Assembly (NCBI RefSeq): GCF_014353015.1 | Contig: NZ_CP060704.1 | Coordinates: 2,071,001-2,135,000, forward strand | Direction: 5' to 3' | DNA: 64,000 bases | Source of the DNA: Chitinimonas koreensis | GTDB taxonomy: Bacteria > Pseudomonadota > Gammaproteobacteria > Burkholderiales > Chitinimonadaceae | Shown: positions 18,356-27,113 of the stretch, one piece after another | Layout of the letters: every line of letters begins with the position of its first letter | How positions within the stretch are numbered: the first letter of the stretch is position 1 | Notes under the pieces: model-generated | What the model was told of the DNA's origin: nothing | The model's input: only the letters and a program-made list of their open reading frames with translations | The model's database searches: none | Program-made: the position numbers and the translations under genes

Positions 18356-18426
18356 GAGTGGACGGGACTCGAACCCGCGACCCCGGCGTGACAGGCCGGT
18401 ATTCTAACCAACTGAACTACCACTCC
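18351..18426 (-). tRNA. tRNA-Asp (GTC), copy 1
   Basis: The minus strand reads a full cloverleaf: acceptor GGAGTGG pairs with CCACTCC, the D-loop is AGTTCAGTTGGTTAGA, the anticodon arm is CCGGC-CTGTCAC-GCCGG, and the T arm is GCGGGTTCGAGTCCCGT with encoded CCA. The variable loop is one base shorter than in copy 2 at 18650 (GGTC against GGGTC), in a G run at 18381-18384. This is probably the same run-length error seen elsewhere in the window. Confidence 0.95.
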
Positions 18427-18458
18427 TATGCTTCGAACCTTGCGGTTCTCGGCTGACT

Positions 18459-18533
18459 TGGTGGGCGATACTGGGATCGAACCAGTGACCCCTGCCGTGT
18501 GAAGGCAGTGCTCTACCCCTGAGCTAACCGCCC
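18459..18533 (-). tRNA. tRNA-Val (CAC)
   Basis: The minus strand gives acceptor GGGCGGT, D arm GCTCAGGGGTAGAGC, anticodon arm CTGCC-TTCACAC-GGCAG with anticodon CAC, T arm CTGGTTCGATCCCAG, and encoded CCA. It reads GUG codons. It lies between two tRNA-Asp genes on the same strand, 32 bases from copy 1, so the three are probably one transcript. Confidence 0.95.
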
Positions 18534-18649
18534 GAAATCCGTGTTTCCGATTTCGGAAAGACGCGCATTTTTCCACGCGTCCCGAGTTGCGTCAAGTCAT
18601 TCGCTTCTCGGTAGATCGCTGCAGTTCACTGCAACAACCTCAGTATTCT

Positions 18650-18726
18650 TGGCGGAGCGGACGGGACTCGAACCCGCGACCCCCGGCGTGACAGGCCGGT
18701 ATTCTAACCAACTGAACTACCGCTCC
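18650..18726 (-). tRNA. tRNA-Asp (GTC), copy 2
   Basis: This 77-base gene has acceptor GGAGCGG/CCGCTCC, a GTC anticodon in CTGTCAC, a five-base variable loop and encoded CCA. It is the upstream member of the Asp-Val-Asp cluster and agrees with copy 1 apart from the compensated acceptor pair and the extra base in the variable loop. Confidence 0.96.
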
Positions 18727-18871
18727 GCGCGGCTCGCTGCGACTGGCGTCGTTGCAAGGGGCGGATTAAACACGGCTTTTCGGACCGTGTCAAACACCGC
18801 CGCACGATTTCGCGAATTTCATGCCGGCGGCGGCAAATCATGACGGTGTGATGGCAGCCCGGGATGCTTGC

Positions 18872-18880
18872 TGCTATAAA
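18872..18880 (+). promoter_or_regulatory. Candidate extended -10 promoter upstream of gspC
   Basis: TGCTATAAA (TG at 18872-18873, TATAAA at 18875-18880) fits an extended -10 element about 100 bp before gspC. No good -35 accompanies it. Confidence 0.35.
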
Positions 18881-18980
18881 TGCCGCCTCAAATTTGGCGT
18901 TCATGAACCTTTTGCCCGTTTACGTTCGGTAGTCCGGCCTCGTCCGATTACCTCCGATCACGCCCGCGACCCCCATCCGA

Positions 18981-19874
18981 ATGATCGTCTCCCTTCCCGC
19001 ATCGCCCTGGTTCTACCGCTGCCTGAACGCTGCGCTGCTGCTCGTCGTGGCCTGGCTGCTGGCGGGCCTGGTCTGGCTGGCGCTCACGCCGCGCGCCTTG
19101 CCGCCGGTGGCGGCGCCCGCGCTGGCCGCCGCGCCGCGCGCGGTGCTCGACCTGTCTCCGCTCAATGCCCTGTTCGCCCCGCCGCCGTCCGGCGACATGG
19201 CGCCGTCTACGCTCGACTATAAGCTGCGCGGCGTGATCGCCAGCGGCACGCCGTTCGCCGCCGCGGTATTCGAGAAGCCGGGCCAGGCGCCGCTGGCGGT
19301 GCGCAAGGGCGACGAGCTCGAATCGGGCGTGCGGCTGGCCGAGGTCAATTCCGATCACGCGGTGGTCGACAACCGCGGCCGCCGCGAGCGGCTCGAACTC
19401 GACGCCAAGCCGGCCGCCCAGGGCGTGCTGCCGGCCGACACGCCGCCGCCCCAGGTCGAGCCCGGCCTGATCGCGCCGGCGCCGCCGTCCTTGCCGCCGC
19501 CGCCGCAGGTCCAGCAGCAGGTCCATCGCGAACCGCCCTCGCGCGGCATGCGCCGCGGCGGCGACGAGCGCGTATTGAACCGGACCGCGCTGGCCGGCGG
19601 CATGCAGAGCCTCAACGTCACCGAATGGGCGCGCGGCCTGGCCGACGCCGAGGGCGGCGGCGTGACCGTGGCCAATGCCTCGGCCCAGCCGCTGGCCGGC
19701 CCGCTCGGCCTGCAGAGCGGCGACGTGCTCAAGTCGGTCAACGGTGCGCCGATGGGCCGCACCAACGATATCTCGGCGCTCTATGCAGCGTTCAGCAACG
19801 CGCCCACCGTCACCATCGAACTCGTGCGCAACGGCAGCCCCGTGACCTTGCGCTATCGCATCGAGGCCCAATGA
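18981..19874 (+). CDS. gspC: Type II secretion protein GspC
   Basis: GspC is the inner-membrane component that links the assembly platform to the GspD secretin. The 297-residue protein has one N-terminal membrane helix (about residues 14-37) and a homology region at about 60-140 (PLNALFAP, LDYKLRGVIASG, AVVDNRGRRERLEL). A Pro-rich linker leads to a C-terminal PDZ-like domain (LAGPLGLQSGDVLKSVNGAPMGRTNDI). Its TGA overlaps the gspD ATG. No clear ribosome site precedes the ATG at 18981. Confidence 0.93.
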   Translation: MIVSLPASPWFYRCLNAALLLVVAWLLAGLVWLALTPRALPPVAAPALAAAPRAVLDLSPLNALFAPPPSGDMAPSTLDYKLRGVIASGTPFAAAVFEKPGQAPLAVRKGDELESGVRLAEVNSDHAVVDNRGRRERLELDAKPAAQGVLPADTPPPQVEPGLIAPAPPSLPPPPQVQQQVHREPPSRGMRRGGDERVLNRTALAGGMQSLNVTEWARGLADAEGGGVTVANASAQPLAGPLGLQSGDVLKSVNGAPMGRTNDISALYAAFSNAPTVTIELVRNGSPVTLRYRIEAQ

Positions 19875-22045
19875 GCCCTATGAAAAAGCTGAAGACCCTC
19901 GCTCTCGCAGTCCTCCTGGCCGGCCAAGTCATGGCGGCGGACGACAAGGTGATGCTCAACTTCGTCAATTCGGACATCGAATCGACGGTCAAGGCGGTCG
20001 GCCTGATCACCGGCAAGAATTTCGTGCTCGATCCGCGCGTGAAGGGCACGGTCAACATCGTCTCGTCGAGCCCGGTGGCGCGCGGCGAGGTCTACGAGAT
20101 CCTCTTGTCGGCCCTGCGGCTGCAGGGCTTCGCGGTGGTCGAGACGGCCGGCGCGGTGCGCGTGGTGCCCGAGGCCGACGCCAAGCAGAACTACGGCCTG
20201 ACCGTGAACCGCAAGCTCGGCGTCGGCGGCGACCGCATCATCACCCAGGTCTATCCGCTCAAGCACGAGTCGGCCGCCCAGCTGGTGCCGATCCTGCGCC
20301 CCCTGATCACGCCGAACAACTCGATCGCCGCCTATCCGGGCTCGAACGTGCTGGTGATCACCGACTACGCCGACAACGTGCGCCGGCTCAACCAGATCGT
20401 GGCCAACATCGACCAGCCGGCCGCGGCCGACCTGGTCACGCTGCCGCTCAAGTACGCCTCGGCGGTCGACGTGGCGCAGATGATCGGCCGGCTGATGCCG
20501 GAGGTCAGCGTGTCGGGCGTGGCGGTGCAGGCGGCGATGCCGGGCGCCCAGCTCGAGGGCGTGCGCAAGACCGCGCTGGTGGCCGACGTGCGCGCCAACA
20601 CGCTGATCGTCCGCGGCGACAACCCGGCCCACCTGGCGCAGATCCGCAAGATCGCCGAGGGCCTCGACCAGCCCGGCGCGGCCGGCGGCAACATCCACGT
20701 GATCTACCTGAAGAACGCCGACGCGACCAAGCTGGCCGCCACCCTTAAGGCGATCCTGACCGGCGGCGACGTGCCGCAGACCCAGTCGGGCAGCTTCACC
20801 AGCGTCACCTCGAGCGGCGGCGCCGGCGGTACCGGCGGCGTCGCCACGCCGTCGGCGCCGGCCAGCAGCGCGGTGTCGCTCGGCGGCAGCGGCGGCGGCC
20901 AGGTGGCGCCCGGCGTGGCGGTACAGGCCGATCCGACCACCAATGCGCTGATCGTGACCGCGCCGGACAACGTCTACAACAACCTGCGCTCGGTGATCGA
21001 CAAGCTCGACGTGCGCCGTGCCCAGGTCTACGTCGAGGCGATGATCGCCGAGGTGTCGGTCGACCGCGGCGGCGAGTTCGGCATCCAGTGGCTGCTCGGC
21101 GGCGGCAACAATTCGGTCAACGGCGTCGGCATGTCCAACCTCGGCTCCGCCGCCAGCGGCACCAGCCTGGGCTCGGTGGCCGCCGCCCTCGCCACCAAGA
21201 GCTACGGCTCGCTGCCGGCCGGCCTGATGCTCGGCGTGGTCAACGGCTCGCTCAGCGGCGACGGCAAGCAGCCTACGCTCGGCGCCATCGCCACCGCGAT
21301 CGAGAGCCACGGCGACGGCAACGTGCTGTCGACGCCCAACCTGCTGACGCTGGACAACGAGGAAGCCAGCATGATCGTGGGCCAGAACATCCCGATCGTG
21401 ACCGGCACCCAGTCGTCGACCGGCAGCAACCAGAATCCGTTCACCACCGTCACCCGCGAAGACATCGGCATCAAGCTCAAGATCAAGCCGCAGGTGTCCG
21501 AGGGCGGCGCGATCACGCTGCAGGTGTCGCAGGAGGTGTCGAGCATCGACGCCACGGTGAATACCTCGGGCACCGGCATCGCCACCAAGAAGCGTTCGAT
21601 CGACAACAAGGTGCTGGTCGACGACGGCCAGATCATCGTGCTGGGCGGCCTGATCGAGAACAAGGTGACGCAGACCGACAGCAAGGTGCCGCTCTTGGGC
21701 GACATCCCGCTGCTGGGCAACCTGTTCCGCTACGAGAAGCGCACCAACAACCGCACCAACCTGATGGTGTTCCTGCGCCCGGTGATCCTGCGCGACGGCC
21801 AGGGCGCGGCGGCGCTGAGCGCCGAGCGCTACCAGCTCTTGCAGGACGCCCAGATCGGCTACCAGCCGGAGAACCGCTGGATGCTGCCGACGCTGCCCAA
21901 GGTGGTGCTGCCGGCCTACGACACCAAGCAGGGCAAGGCGGTGGCGCCGATCATGGGTTCGGCCCCGGCGCCGGGCGCGATCCCGGCCGCGCCGCAGCAG
22001 GAACCCGCATCCAAGACCCCGGCCGAGCCGGCCGCCAAGCCATGA
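19871..22045 (+). CDS. gspD: Type II secretion outer-membrane secretin GspD
   Basis: GspD forms the outer-membrane channel of the general secretion pathway. It has 724 residues with a signal peptide (MSPMKKLKTLALAVLLAGQV, cut near VMA|ADDK). N-domains follow (FVNSDIESTVKAVGLITGKNF), with KH-like repeats such as RRLNQIVANIDQPAAADLV and a Gly/Ser-rich loop near 310-345. The C-terminal secretin domain includes VLSTPNLLTLDNEEASMIVG and VPLLGDIPLLGNLFRYEKR. The start is the ATG overlapping the gspC stop; a second in-frame ATG lies nine bases later. The C-terminal Pro/Ala tail probably holds the S-domain. It overlaps gspE by four bases. Confidence 0.95.
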   Translation: MSPMKKLKTLALAVLLAGQVMAADDKVMLNFVNSDIESTVKAVGLITGKNFVLDPRVKGTVNIVSSSPVARGEVYEILLSALRLQGFAVVETAGAVRVVPEADAKQNYGLTVNRKLGVGGDRIITQVYPLKHESAAQLVPILRPLITPNNSIAAYPGSNVLVITDYADNVRRLNQIVANIDQPAAADLVTLPLKYASAVDVAQMIGRLMPEVSVSGVAVQAAMPGAQLEGVRKTALVADVRANTLIVRGDNPAHLAQIRKIAEGLDQPGAAGGNIHVIYLKNADATKLAATLKAILTGGDVPQTQSGSFTSVTSSGGAGGTGGVATPSAPASSAVSLGGSGGGQVAPGVAVQADPTTNALIVTAPDNVYNNLRSVIDKLDVRRAQVYVEAMIAEVSVDRGGEFGIQWLLGGGNNSVNGVGMSNLGSAASGTSLGSVAAALATKSYGSLPAGLMLGVVNGSLSGDGKQPTLGAIATAIESHGDGNVLSTPNLLTLDNEEASMIVGQNIPIVTGTQSSTGSNQNPFTTVTREDIGIKLKIKPQVSEGGAITLQVSQEVSSIDATVNTSGTGIATKKRSIDNKVLVDDGQIIVLGGLIENKVTQTDSKVPLLGDIPLLGNLFRYEKRTNNRTNLMVFLRPVILRDGQGAAALSAERYQLLQDAQIGYQPENRWMLPTLPKVVLPAYDTKQGKAVAPIMGSAPAPGAIPAAPQQEPASKTPAEPAAKP

Positions 22046-23514
22046 GCTACCCGCGTCTCGCCAATTACGGCTTCGCCCGCAACCGCGGCGTGGTCGACAT
22101 CGCCGAGCGCGACGGCTCGGTCGACGTGCTGCTGCGCGAAGGCGCCGACCTGACCGGCCTGATGGAATTGCGCCGCATGCTGGGCAAGCCGGTCAACGTC
22201 GAGCGCATCGCCGCGGCGGCGTTCGACGCGCGGCTGGCCCAGCTGTTCTCGCGCAGCGACAGCCATTCGGCCGACGTGGCCGAGGACGTCGCCGCCGACA
22301 TGGACCTGACCCGGCTGGCGCAGGACCTGCCGGCGATCGAGGATCTGCTCGAAGCCGAGGACGACGCGCCGATCATCCGGCTGATCAATGCGCTGTTGAC
22401 CGAATCGCTGCGCGAGGGCGCTTCCGACATCCATATCGAGCCGTTCGAGACGCGCTCGGTGGTGCGCTTCCGCATCGACGGCAAGCTGCGCGACGTGATC
22501 GAGCCGAAGCGCCAGTTGCACGCCGCCATCGTGTCGCGCATCAAGGTGATGGCCAATCTCGACATCTCGGAGAAGCGGCTGCCGCAGGACGGCCGCATCA
22601 CGCTGCGCATCGCCGGCCGGCCGGTCGACGTGCGGGTGTCGACGCTGCCGACCGGCCATGGCGAGCGCGCCGTGCTGCGCCTCTTGGACAAGTCGGCCGG
22701 CCGGCTCGACCTGGTCAAGCTCGGCATGGCCGGCCGCACGCTGGAGACCATGCAGAAGCTGGTCGCCGAGCCGCACGGCATCGTGCTGGTGACCGGCCCG
22801 ACCGGCTCGGGCAAGACCACCACGCTGTACGCCGCGCTGGCCTCGATGGATGCGGCCACCACCAACATCATGACGGTGGAAGACCCGATCGAGTACGACC
22901 TCGACGGCGTCGGCCAGACCCAGGTCAACGCGCGCATCGACATGAGCTTCGCCCGCGCGCTGCGGGCGATCCTGCGGCAGGATCCGGACGTGATCATGAT
23001 CGGCGAGATCCGCGACCTGGAGACCGCCCAGATCGCGGTGCAGGCCTCGCTGACCGGCCACCTGGTGCTGGCCACCATCCACACCAACGACGCGCCCGGC
23101 GCGGTGACGCGGATGGTCGACATGGGCATCGAGCCCTTCCTGCTGGCCTCCTCGCTGATCGGCGTGCTGGCGCAGCGGCTGTACCGCCAGCTGTGCCCCT
23201 CGTGCAAGCGGCCCTACCAGCCGGACGAGGCCGAGATCGCGCTGCTCGGGCTCGAGCACGCGCAGCCGCTCTACCACGCGGTCGGTTGCGAGCATTGCAA
23301 CCAGCTCGGCTACAAGGGCCGCGCCGGCATCTACGAGCTGCTGACGGTCGACGACGAGATCCGCCACCAGATCCACGACGGCGCCAGCGAGGCGCGCATG
23401 CGCGAGTACGCCACGCGGCAGGGCATGACCAGCCTGCGCAGCGACGGCCTGGCGCAGGTGCGGGCCGGCCGGACCACGCTCGAGGAAGTGCTGCGGGTGA
23501 CGCGCGACGGCTGA
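22042..23514 (+). CDS. gspE: Type II secretion ATPase GspE
   Basis: GspE is the cytoplasmic ATPase that drives pseudopilus assembly. It has 490 residues. The N1E-like region leads to ASDIHIEPFETRSVVRFRIDG, Walker A GPTGSGKTTTLYAAL, an Asp box at TVEDPIEYDLDG, Walker B DPDVIMIGEIRDLETA and His box TGHLVLATIHTNDA. The zinc-binding Cys tetrad is present as CPSC and CEHC. The ATG overlaps the gspD stop. No gspF or pseudopilin gene follows, so the platform and pilins must be encoded elsewhere. Confidence 0.95.
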   Translation: MSYPRLANYGFARNRGVVDIAERDGSVDVLLREGADLTGLMELRRMLGKPVNVERIAAAAFDARLAQLFSRSDSHSADVAEDVAADMDLTRLAQDLPAIEDLLEAEDDAPIIRLINALLTESLREGASDIHIEPFETRSVVRFRIDGKLRDVIEPKRQLHAAIVSRIKVMANLDISEKRLPQDGRITLRIAGRPVDVRVSTLPTGHGERAVLRLLDKSAGRLDLVKLGMAGRTLETMQKLVAEPHGIVLVTGPTGSGKTTTLYAALASMDAATTNIMTVEDPIEYDLDGVGQTQVNARIDMSFARALRAILRQDPDVIMIGEIRDLETAQIAVQASLTGHLVLATIHTNDAPGAVTRMVDMGIEPFLLASSLIGVLAQRLYRQLCPSCKRPYQPDEAEIALLGLEHAQPLYHAVGCEHCNQLGYKGRAGIYELLTVDDEIRHQIHDGASEARMREYATRQGMTSLRSDGLAQVRAGRTTLEEVLRVTRDG

Positions 23515-23539
23515 TCGCGCCGATGTCCGGCCCGGCCGG

Positions 23540-23665
23540 GTAGAGCGGCTTCGGCCGGAATGGCCGAGGCCGTCCCGGCGGCTTGTTCGCGGCGGTTCTT
23601 CGGGCGGCAGTTCACGGTTGGAGCGGTTGCCGTCGATCGGCGATTCGCGGCTGGAGCCGCTCCGC
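23540..23665. repeat. Palindromic repeat, family A, decayed copy
   Basis: Arms GTAGAGCGGCTTCGGCCGGAATGG and GATTCGCGGCTGGAGCCGCTCC are diverged versions of the family A arms, separated by about 80 bases. They fill the 250-bp gap after gspE, where nothing else was recognised. Confidence 0.5.
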
Positions 23666-23764
23666 GGCGCGATGCGATGACCGGCCACGGTCGGGCATGC
23701 GCGGCGGTCGGGCGGCGCTAGAATGGTAGGAGCGCCGGCCACGGCGATGTCCGCAGGGGGATAC

Positions 23765-24157
23765 ATGTTCGGAATCAGGAAGAAGGAAGCCTACGCCACC
23801 GTCGTCTGCAAGGGCGCCAAGCTCGATGGCCGCGCGGTGCAGGCATTGCTGATCCGCGATCTGGACCTGCCCGAGATCGTCAAGCAGGTCGACAAGCTCG
23901 AGATCTGCACCCGGGTCTCGTTCGGCCGCATCTACCAGAAGCCCGGCTCGCTGCTCGAGGAGAACGATCCCGAGGACCAGGGCTATTCGGCGCGCTACGA
24001 CAAGATCACCAAGTCGATCGGCGTCAACCTGCGGCAGGGCTTCATGCGCCAGACGCTGGTGTTCGCGACGCGCGAGCCGCAGGCGCTGTGCGCCGAGCTC
24101 GGCCTGTCGCTCGAGGTGGAGGCGCCGCCGGCGCCGTCCGAGCCGACCGTGAGTTGA
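23765..24157 (+). CDS. Conserved-looking small protein of unknown function
   Basis: This 130-residue protein starts MFGIRKKEAYATVVCKGAKL after an AGGGGG site. It has no signal peptide or membrane segment and is rich in charged residues, with a mixed alpha/beta pattern (VQALLIRDLDLPEIVKQVDK; FMRQTLVFATREPQALCAEL). The C-terminal 15 residues are Pro/Glu-rich. It follows gspE on the same strand after a repeat, and precedes a binding-protein gene. The regular composition and codon use suggest a real gene. The family is not recognised and no function is proposed. Confidence 0.7.
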   Translation: MFGIRKKEAYATVVCKGAKLDGRAVQALLIRDLDLPEIVKQVDKLEICTRVSFGRIYQKPGSLLEENDPEDQGYSARYDKITKSIGVNLRQGFMRQTLVFATREPQALCAELGLSLEVEAPPAPSEPTVS

Positions 24158-24179
24158 TGCGTCGCAGGGGAGTGATGGC

Positions 24180-25034
24180 GTGTCGGTCCGAACACAGCAC
24201 TTCGTATTCAATATTTCCGCCGCCGCGCTGCTGGCCGGCATGGCCTTGCCGGCCGCGGCCGACCCTACCCGCTGCGAGCGCGTCTGGCGGCTCGGCTATA
24301 CCTTCCGCTGGGCCGACGGCAGCGGCGCCGGCTCGGTGCGCGGGGTCGACTACGACCTGATCGCGCTGCTGGCGCAGCGCGCATCCGGCTGCCCGATGAT
24401 CCAGGTCCAGCTGCCGCTCACGCGCGTGCTCAAGCAGATCGAGAGCGGCGAGATCGACGTCAACGGCCAGAAGGTCTGCACCCCCGAACGCGGCCGCTAC
24501 GCCTGGCTGCTGCCCTATCTGCGCGGCAAGAACCACGTGCTGTTCCGGCGCGACCGCGGCGTGGCCGAATCGGCCGAGGCGGCGCTGGGCGACGACGGGC
24601 TCAGCATCGGCATCGTCCGCGGCGGGGTCTACGGCGCGGCCTACGATGCCCAGATCGCCCGCCTGCGCGCGGCCGGCCGCATCGTCGAGGTGCCCGACCT
24701 CGACACCCTCTACCACCAGTTCCGCATCGGCCGGTTCGGCGCCATCGTGTCGACGCCGCCGACCTATGTCGCGATGCTCGGCGAGCGCTACCTGCGCGAA
24801 TCGGTGCGGGTGGTCGACTGGGCGCCGGGCGAGCCGGTCTACCCGGTCTGCCTGCTGCTGTCGCGCAAGCGTTTCAGCGCCGACCAGGCCGCCCGGATCG
24901 CCGAGGTGCTGCAGGGCATGCGGCGCGACGGCAGCATCCAGCGCATCGTCGAGCGCTACCTCGGCGCCGCGGCGGCGCGCGATCTGGTCTTGCCGGCCGA
25001 TGTGCCGGCGATGCTGGAATTGCCGGTGCCTTGA
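24180..25034 (+). CDS. Periplasmic amino-acid-type substrate-binding protein (SBP_bac_3 family)
   Basis: The 284-residue product starts at a GTG after an AGGGGAG site and has a signal peptide (VRTQHFVFNISAAALLAGM, cut near PAAA|DPTRC). The body matches bacterial type 3 solute-binding proteins: GVDYDLIALLAQR, LPLTRVLKQIESGEIDVN and ARIAEVLQGMRRDGSIQRIVERYLG. No transporter gene is adjacent. Stand-alone proteins of this kind are common in proteobacteria and may be sensors or orphan receptors. The ATG at 24175 is out of frame and is not the start. Confidence 0.8.
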   Translation: MSVRTQHFVFNISAAALLAGMALPAAADPTRCERVWRLGYTFRWADGSGAGSVRGVDYDLIALLAQRASGCPMIQVQLPLTRVLKQIESGEIDVNGQKVCTPERGRYAWLLPYLRGKNHVLFRRDRGVAESAEAALGDDGLSIGIVRGGVYGAAYDAQIARLRAAGRIVEVPDLDTLYHQFRIGRFGAIVSTPPTYVAMLGERYLRESVRVVDWAPGEPVYPVCLLLSRKRFSADQAARIAEVLQGMRRDGSIQRIVERYLGAAAARDLVLPADVPAMLELPVP

Positions 25035-25067
25035 CGGCCTCACGCACGGGGCCTGTCTTCCCCGATC

Positions 25068-26912
25068 TCAGCGTTCCCCCTCCAGCCCCAGCGCCCGCGA
25101 AATCTCCGCCCACGGCACGTACTTGAAGTTCTGCGCGCCGTCCGGCAGCCGCTTGTGGCCGTCCTGCACCACCAGCATCCCCTGTTCCCAGCCCGCGCCG
25201 AGCGGCGCCGAGGTCACGTCGAGGCCGTCGGTCTCCGAGCCGGCGTCGATGCCGCGCGCCGCGTCGATGCCGACGCGGAAGGCGCCGCGGTAGCGGTAGG
25301 GTGGGGCGGCGTCGAGCACCACGTAGCTGTCGTTGCCCTGGCTCGACACCACCAGGTAGCTGCGCTTCGCGCCGTGGTACAGCGCCATGCCCTCGACGTC
25401 GGCGGTGATCTTCTCGCCGACCGGCAGGATCAGCCGCGGCGTGGCCGGCGCCGGCCCGCCGCCGTCGGCGCGCGCCGAGGCCACCCAGACGCCGCGGTCC
25501 TCTTCGCCGAAGAACAGCGTGCCGCTGCGGTCGTCGGCGACGCAGCCCTCGGGCTGGGTGCGGGTGGCGAAGCGGCGCAGCAGGCGGCCTTTCAGTTCGT
25601 CGCCGGCCAGCTCGATGCGGTAGTGCTGGAACACGCCGTCCTTGTCGTTGACGAAGGCCTCGAGCCCGCCCTCGGCCGGCCGGTAGAGGCAGACGCCGTA
25701 GATGTCCTTGAGCCCGGTGGCGATGCGCGCGCGTTCGCTCACCGTGCCGTCGGCATCGATGCCGAACACCACCAGCGACAGGTCGTCGCGCTGGGTGGCG
25801 ACCGCCAGGTCCAGCGTGCGCGCGCCGAAGCGCACCTGCTGGCGCAGGTCGACGTTGTTGACGCGGCCGACCGGCAGCAGCTGGCGTTCGCGGCCGTCGA
25901 GGTCGTAGACCAGGAGGCCCTGCTTCTTGTTGGTGGCCAGTACGCGGCTCGATTGCGGCGCGGTCGGATGCACCCAGATGGCCGGATCGTCGGCGGCGTC
26001 GCCGAGCCGGGCGACCGGATCGGTCTGCACCCGCGGCAGCACGATCGGCAACTCGGCCGGCCGCGCCGGCGCGCGCCAGGCCAGTGGTTGCGGCTGCCAG
26101 CGCGTCTCGCCGACCCGGCTCCACAGCGCGCCGGCCGGCTGGCCGGCGGCCAGCTGGCTGCGTGCCGCGGCATAGGCCTGGCGGCCCTGCAGGCGCCAGC
26201 TCGTGCCGTCCTGGCGCCATAGCTGCAGCTCGCGGCCGGCCTTGTCCAGCACGGCCACGCCGCCGGGCAGCGCCGCCAGCGCGGCGACGCCGCCGTCGAG
26301 CCGGCCCCACGGCCGCCGCAGCGTGACCGGCTGGCGCAGCACCTTGCGCTCGGCATCGGCCGGGTAGGCCCAGACGCCGAAGTCCATCTCGGCCAGGTAG
26401 AGCTGGCCCTGCGCGTCGTCGACGCTGCAGGCCTCGACGCCGGGCGGCAGCGACAGCGTGCGCAGCTGGCGGGGCGCCGGGCCGTCGAGCAGCCATTGCT
26501 CGGCCTGCCCGTCCTCGCCGAGCAGGAACAGGTGGCGCAGCCGCTGCGGATCGCGGTAGAGGCACAGCGCCTCGACCTTGAAGCGGCTCGGCGGCAGCGC
26601 CGGCAGGCGTTCGATGCGGCCGGCGGCGAGGTCGATGCGCAATGGCTGGGCGGCCTGGCTGGCGCTGTCCATCACCACCGCCAGCGTCTCGCCGTCGGCG
26701 CTGCGCAGGTCCAGCCCGTCGCTGCGCAATGTCAGCGCGGCGCGTTCGCGGCCGGCGGCATCGGTCAGCCGCAGCGCCTGCTTGGTCTGCACCAGCCAGC
26801 CGCCGTCGGGCAGGGCGGCGATCCGGACGGCGTCGGGGAAGTCGGGCGCGGCCGCGTGGGCGAAGCCGCCGGGCAGCAGGGCGGCGAGGATGAGCGCAAG
26901 GTTGGATCGCAT
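25068..26912 (-). CDS. Beta-propeller phytase (3-phytase family), two-domain type
   Basis: This protein likely releases phosphate from phytate outside the cytoplasm. The ATG at 26912 starts a signal peptide (MRSNLALILAALLPGGFAHA|AAPDF); the frame open to 27065 is ignored. In 614 residues the C-terminal half carries the propeller signature DAADDPAIWVHPTAPQSSRV, followed by ATNKKQGLLVYDLDG and later TADVEGMALYHG and YLVVSSQGNDSYVVLD. The N-terminal half (about 20-290) looks like a second, partial propeller, as in known dual-domain enzymes. The TonB-dependent receptor gene upstream on the same strand is a known partner arrangement. Confidence 0.88.
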   Translation of the reverse strand: MRSNLALILAALLPGGFAHAAAPDFPDAVRIAALPDGGWLVQTKQALRLTDAAGRERAALTLRSDGLDLRSADGETLAVVMDSASQAAQPLRIDLAAGRIERLPALPPSRFKVEALCLYRDPQRLRHLFLLGEDGQAEQWLLDGPAPRQLRTLSLPPGVEACSVDDAQGQLYLAEMDFGVWAYPADAERKVLRQPVTLRRPWGRLDGGVAALAALPGGVAVLDKAGRELQLWRQDGTSWRLQGRQAYAAARSQLAAGQPAGALWSRVGETRWQPQPLAWRAPARPAELPIVLPRVQTDPVARLGDAADDPAIWVHPTAPQSSRVLATNKKQGLLVYDLDGRERQLLPVGRVNNVDLRQQVRFGARTLDLAVATQRDDLSLVVFGIDADGTVSERARIATGLKDIYGVCLYRPAEGGLEAFVNDKDGVFQHYRIELAGDELKGRLLRRFATRTQPEGCVADDRSGTLFFGEEDRGVWVASARADGGGPAPATPRLILPVGEKITADVEGMALYHGAKRSYLVVSSQGNDSYVVLDAAPPYRYRGAFRVGIDAARGIDAGSETDGLDVTSAPLGAGWEQGMLVVQDGHKRLPDGAQNFKYVPWAEISRALGLEGER

Positions 26913-27018
26913 GGTCGTTTGTCTTGTCTTGACTGTCTGGTAGCGGAACCCCGCGGCGGGGCGGGGACCGGAGATGCCTGGTGCGCCGGTTGCGGCCATA
27001 CGCCGATCGAGGCGTCGT

Positions 27019-27087
27019 GTAGGAGCGGCTTCAGCCGCGAACAGGTCGGTCGTGCCGGTCGCCATTCGCGGCTGAAGCCGCTCCTAC
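27019..27087. repeat. Palindromic repeat, family A, copy 3
   Basis: Arms GTAGGAGCGGCTTCAGCCGCGAA and the inverse enclose about 25 bases. It sits between the phytase start and the receptor stop, inside the presumed operon. Confidence 0.85.
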
Positions 27088-27113
27088 GGTAGTCGGCCAA
27101 GCCCGGGGATGGC

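Noticed and set aside
18852..18871. A possible sigma-54 promoter (TGGCAG…TTGCT) upstream of gspC
   Set aside because: The GG and GC elements are not 10 bp apart, so the spacing is wrong for sigma-54.
24175..24360. ATG at 24175 as the start of the binding protein
   Set aside because: It is in another frame. The GTG at 24180 starts the frame with the signal peptide.
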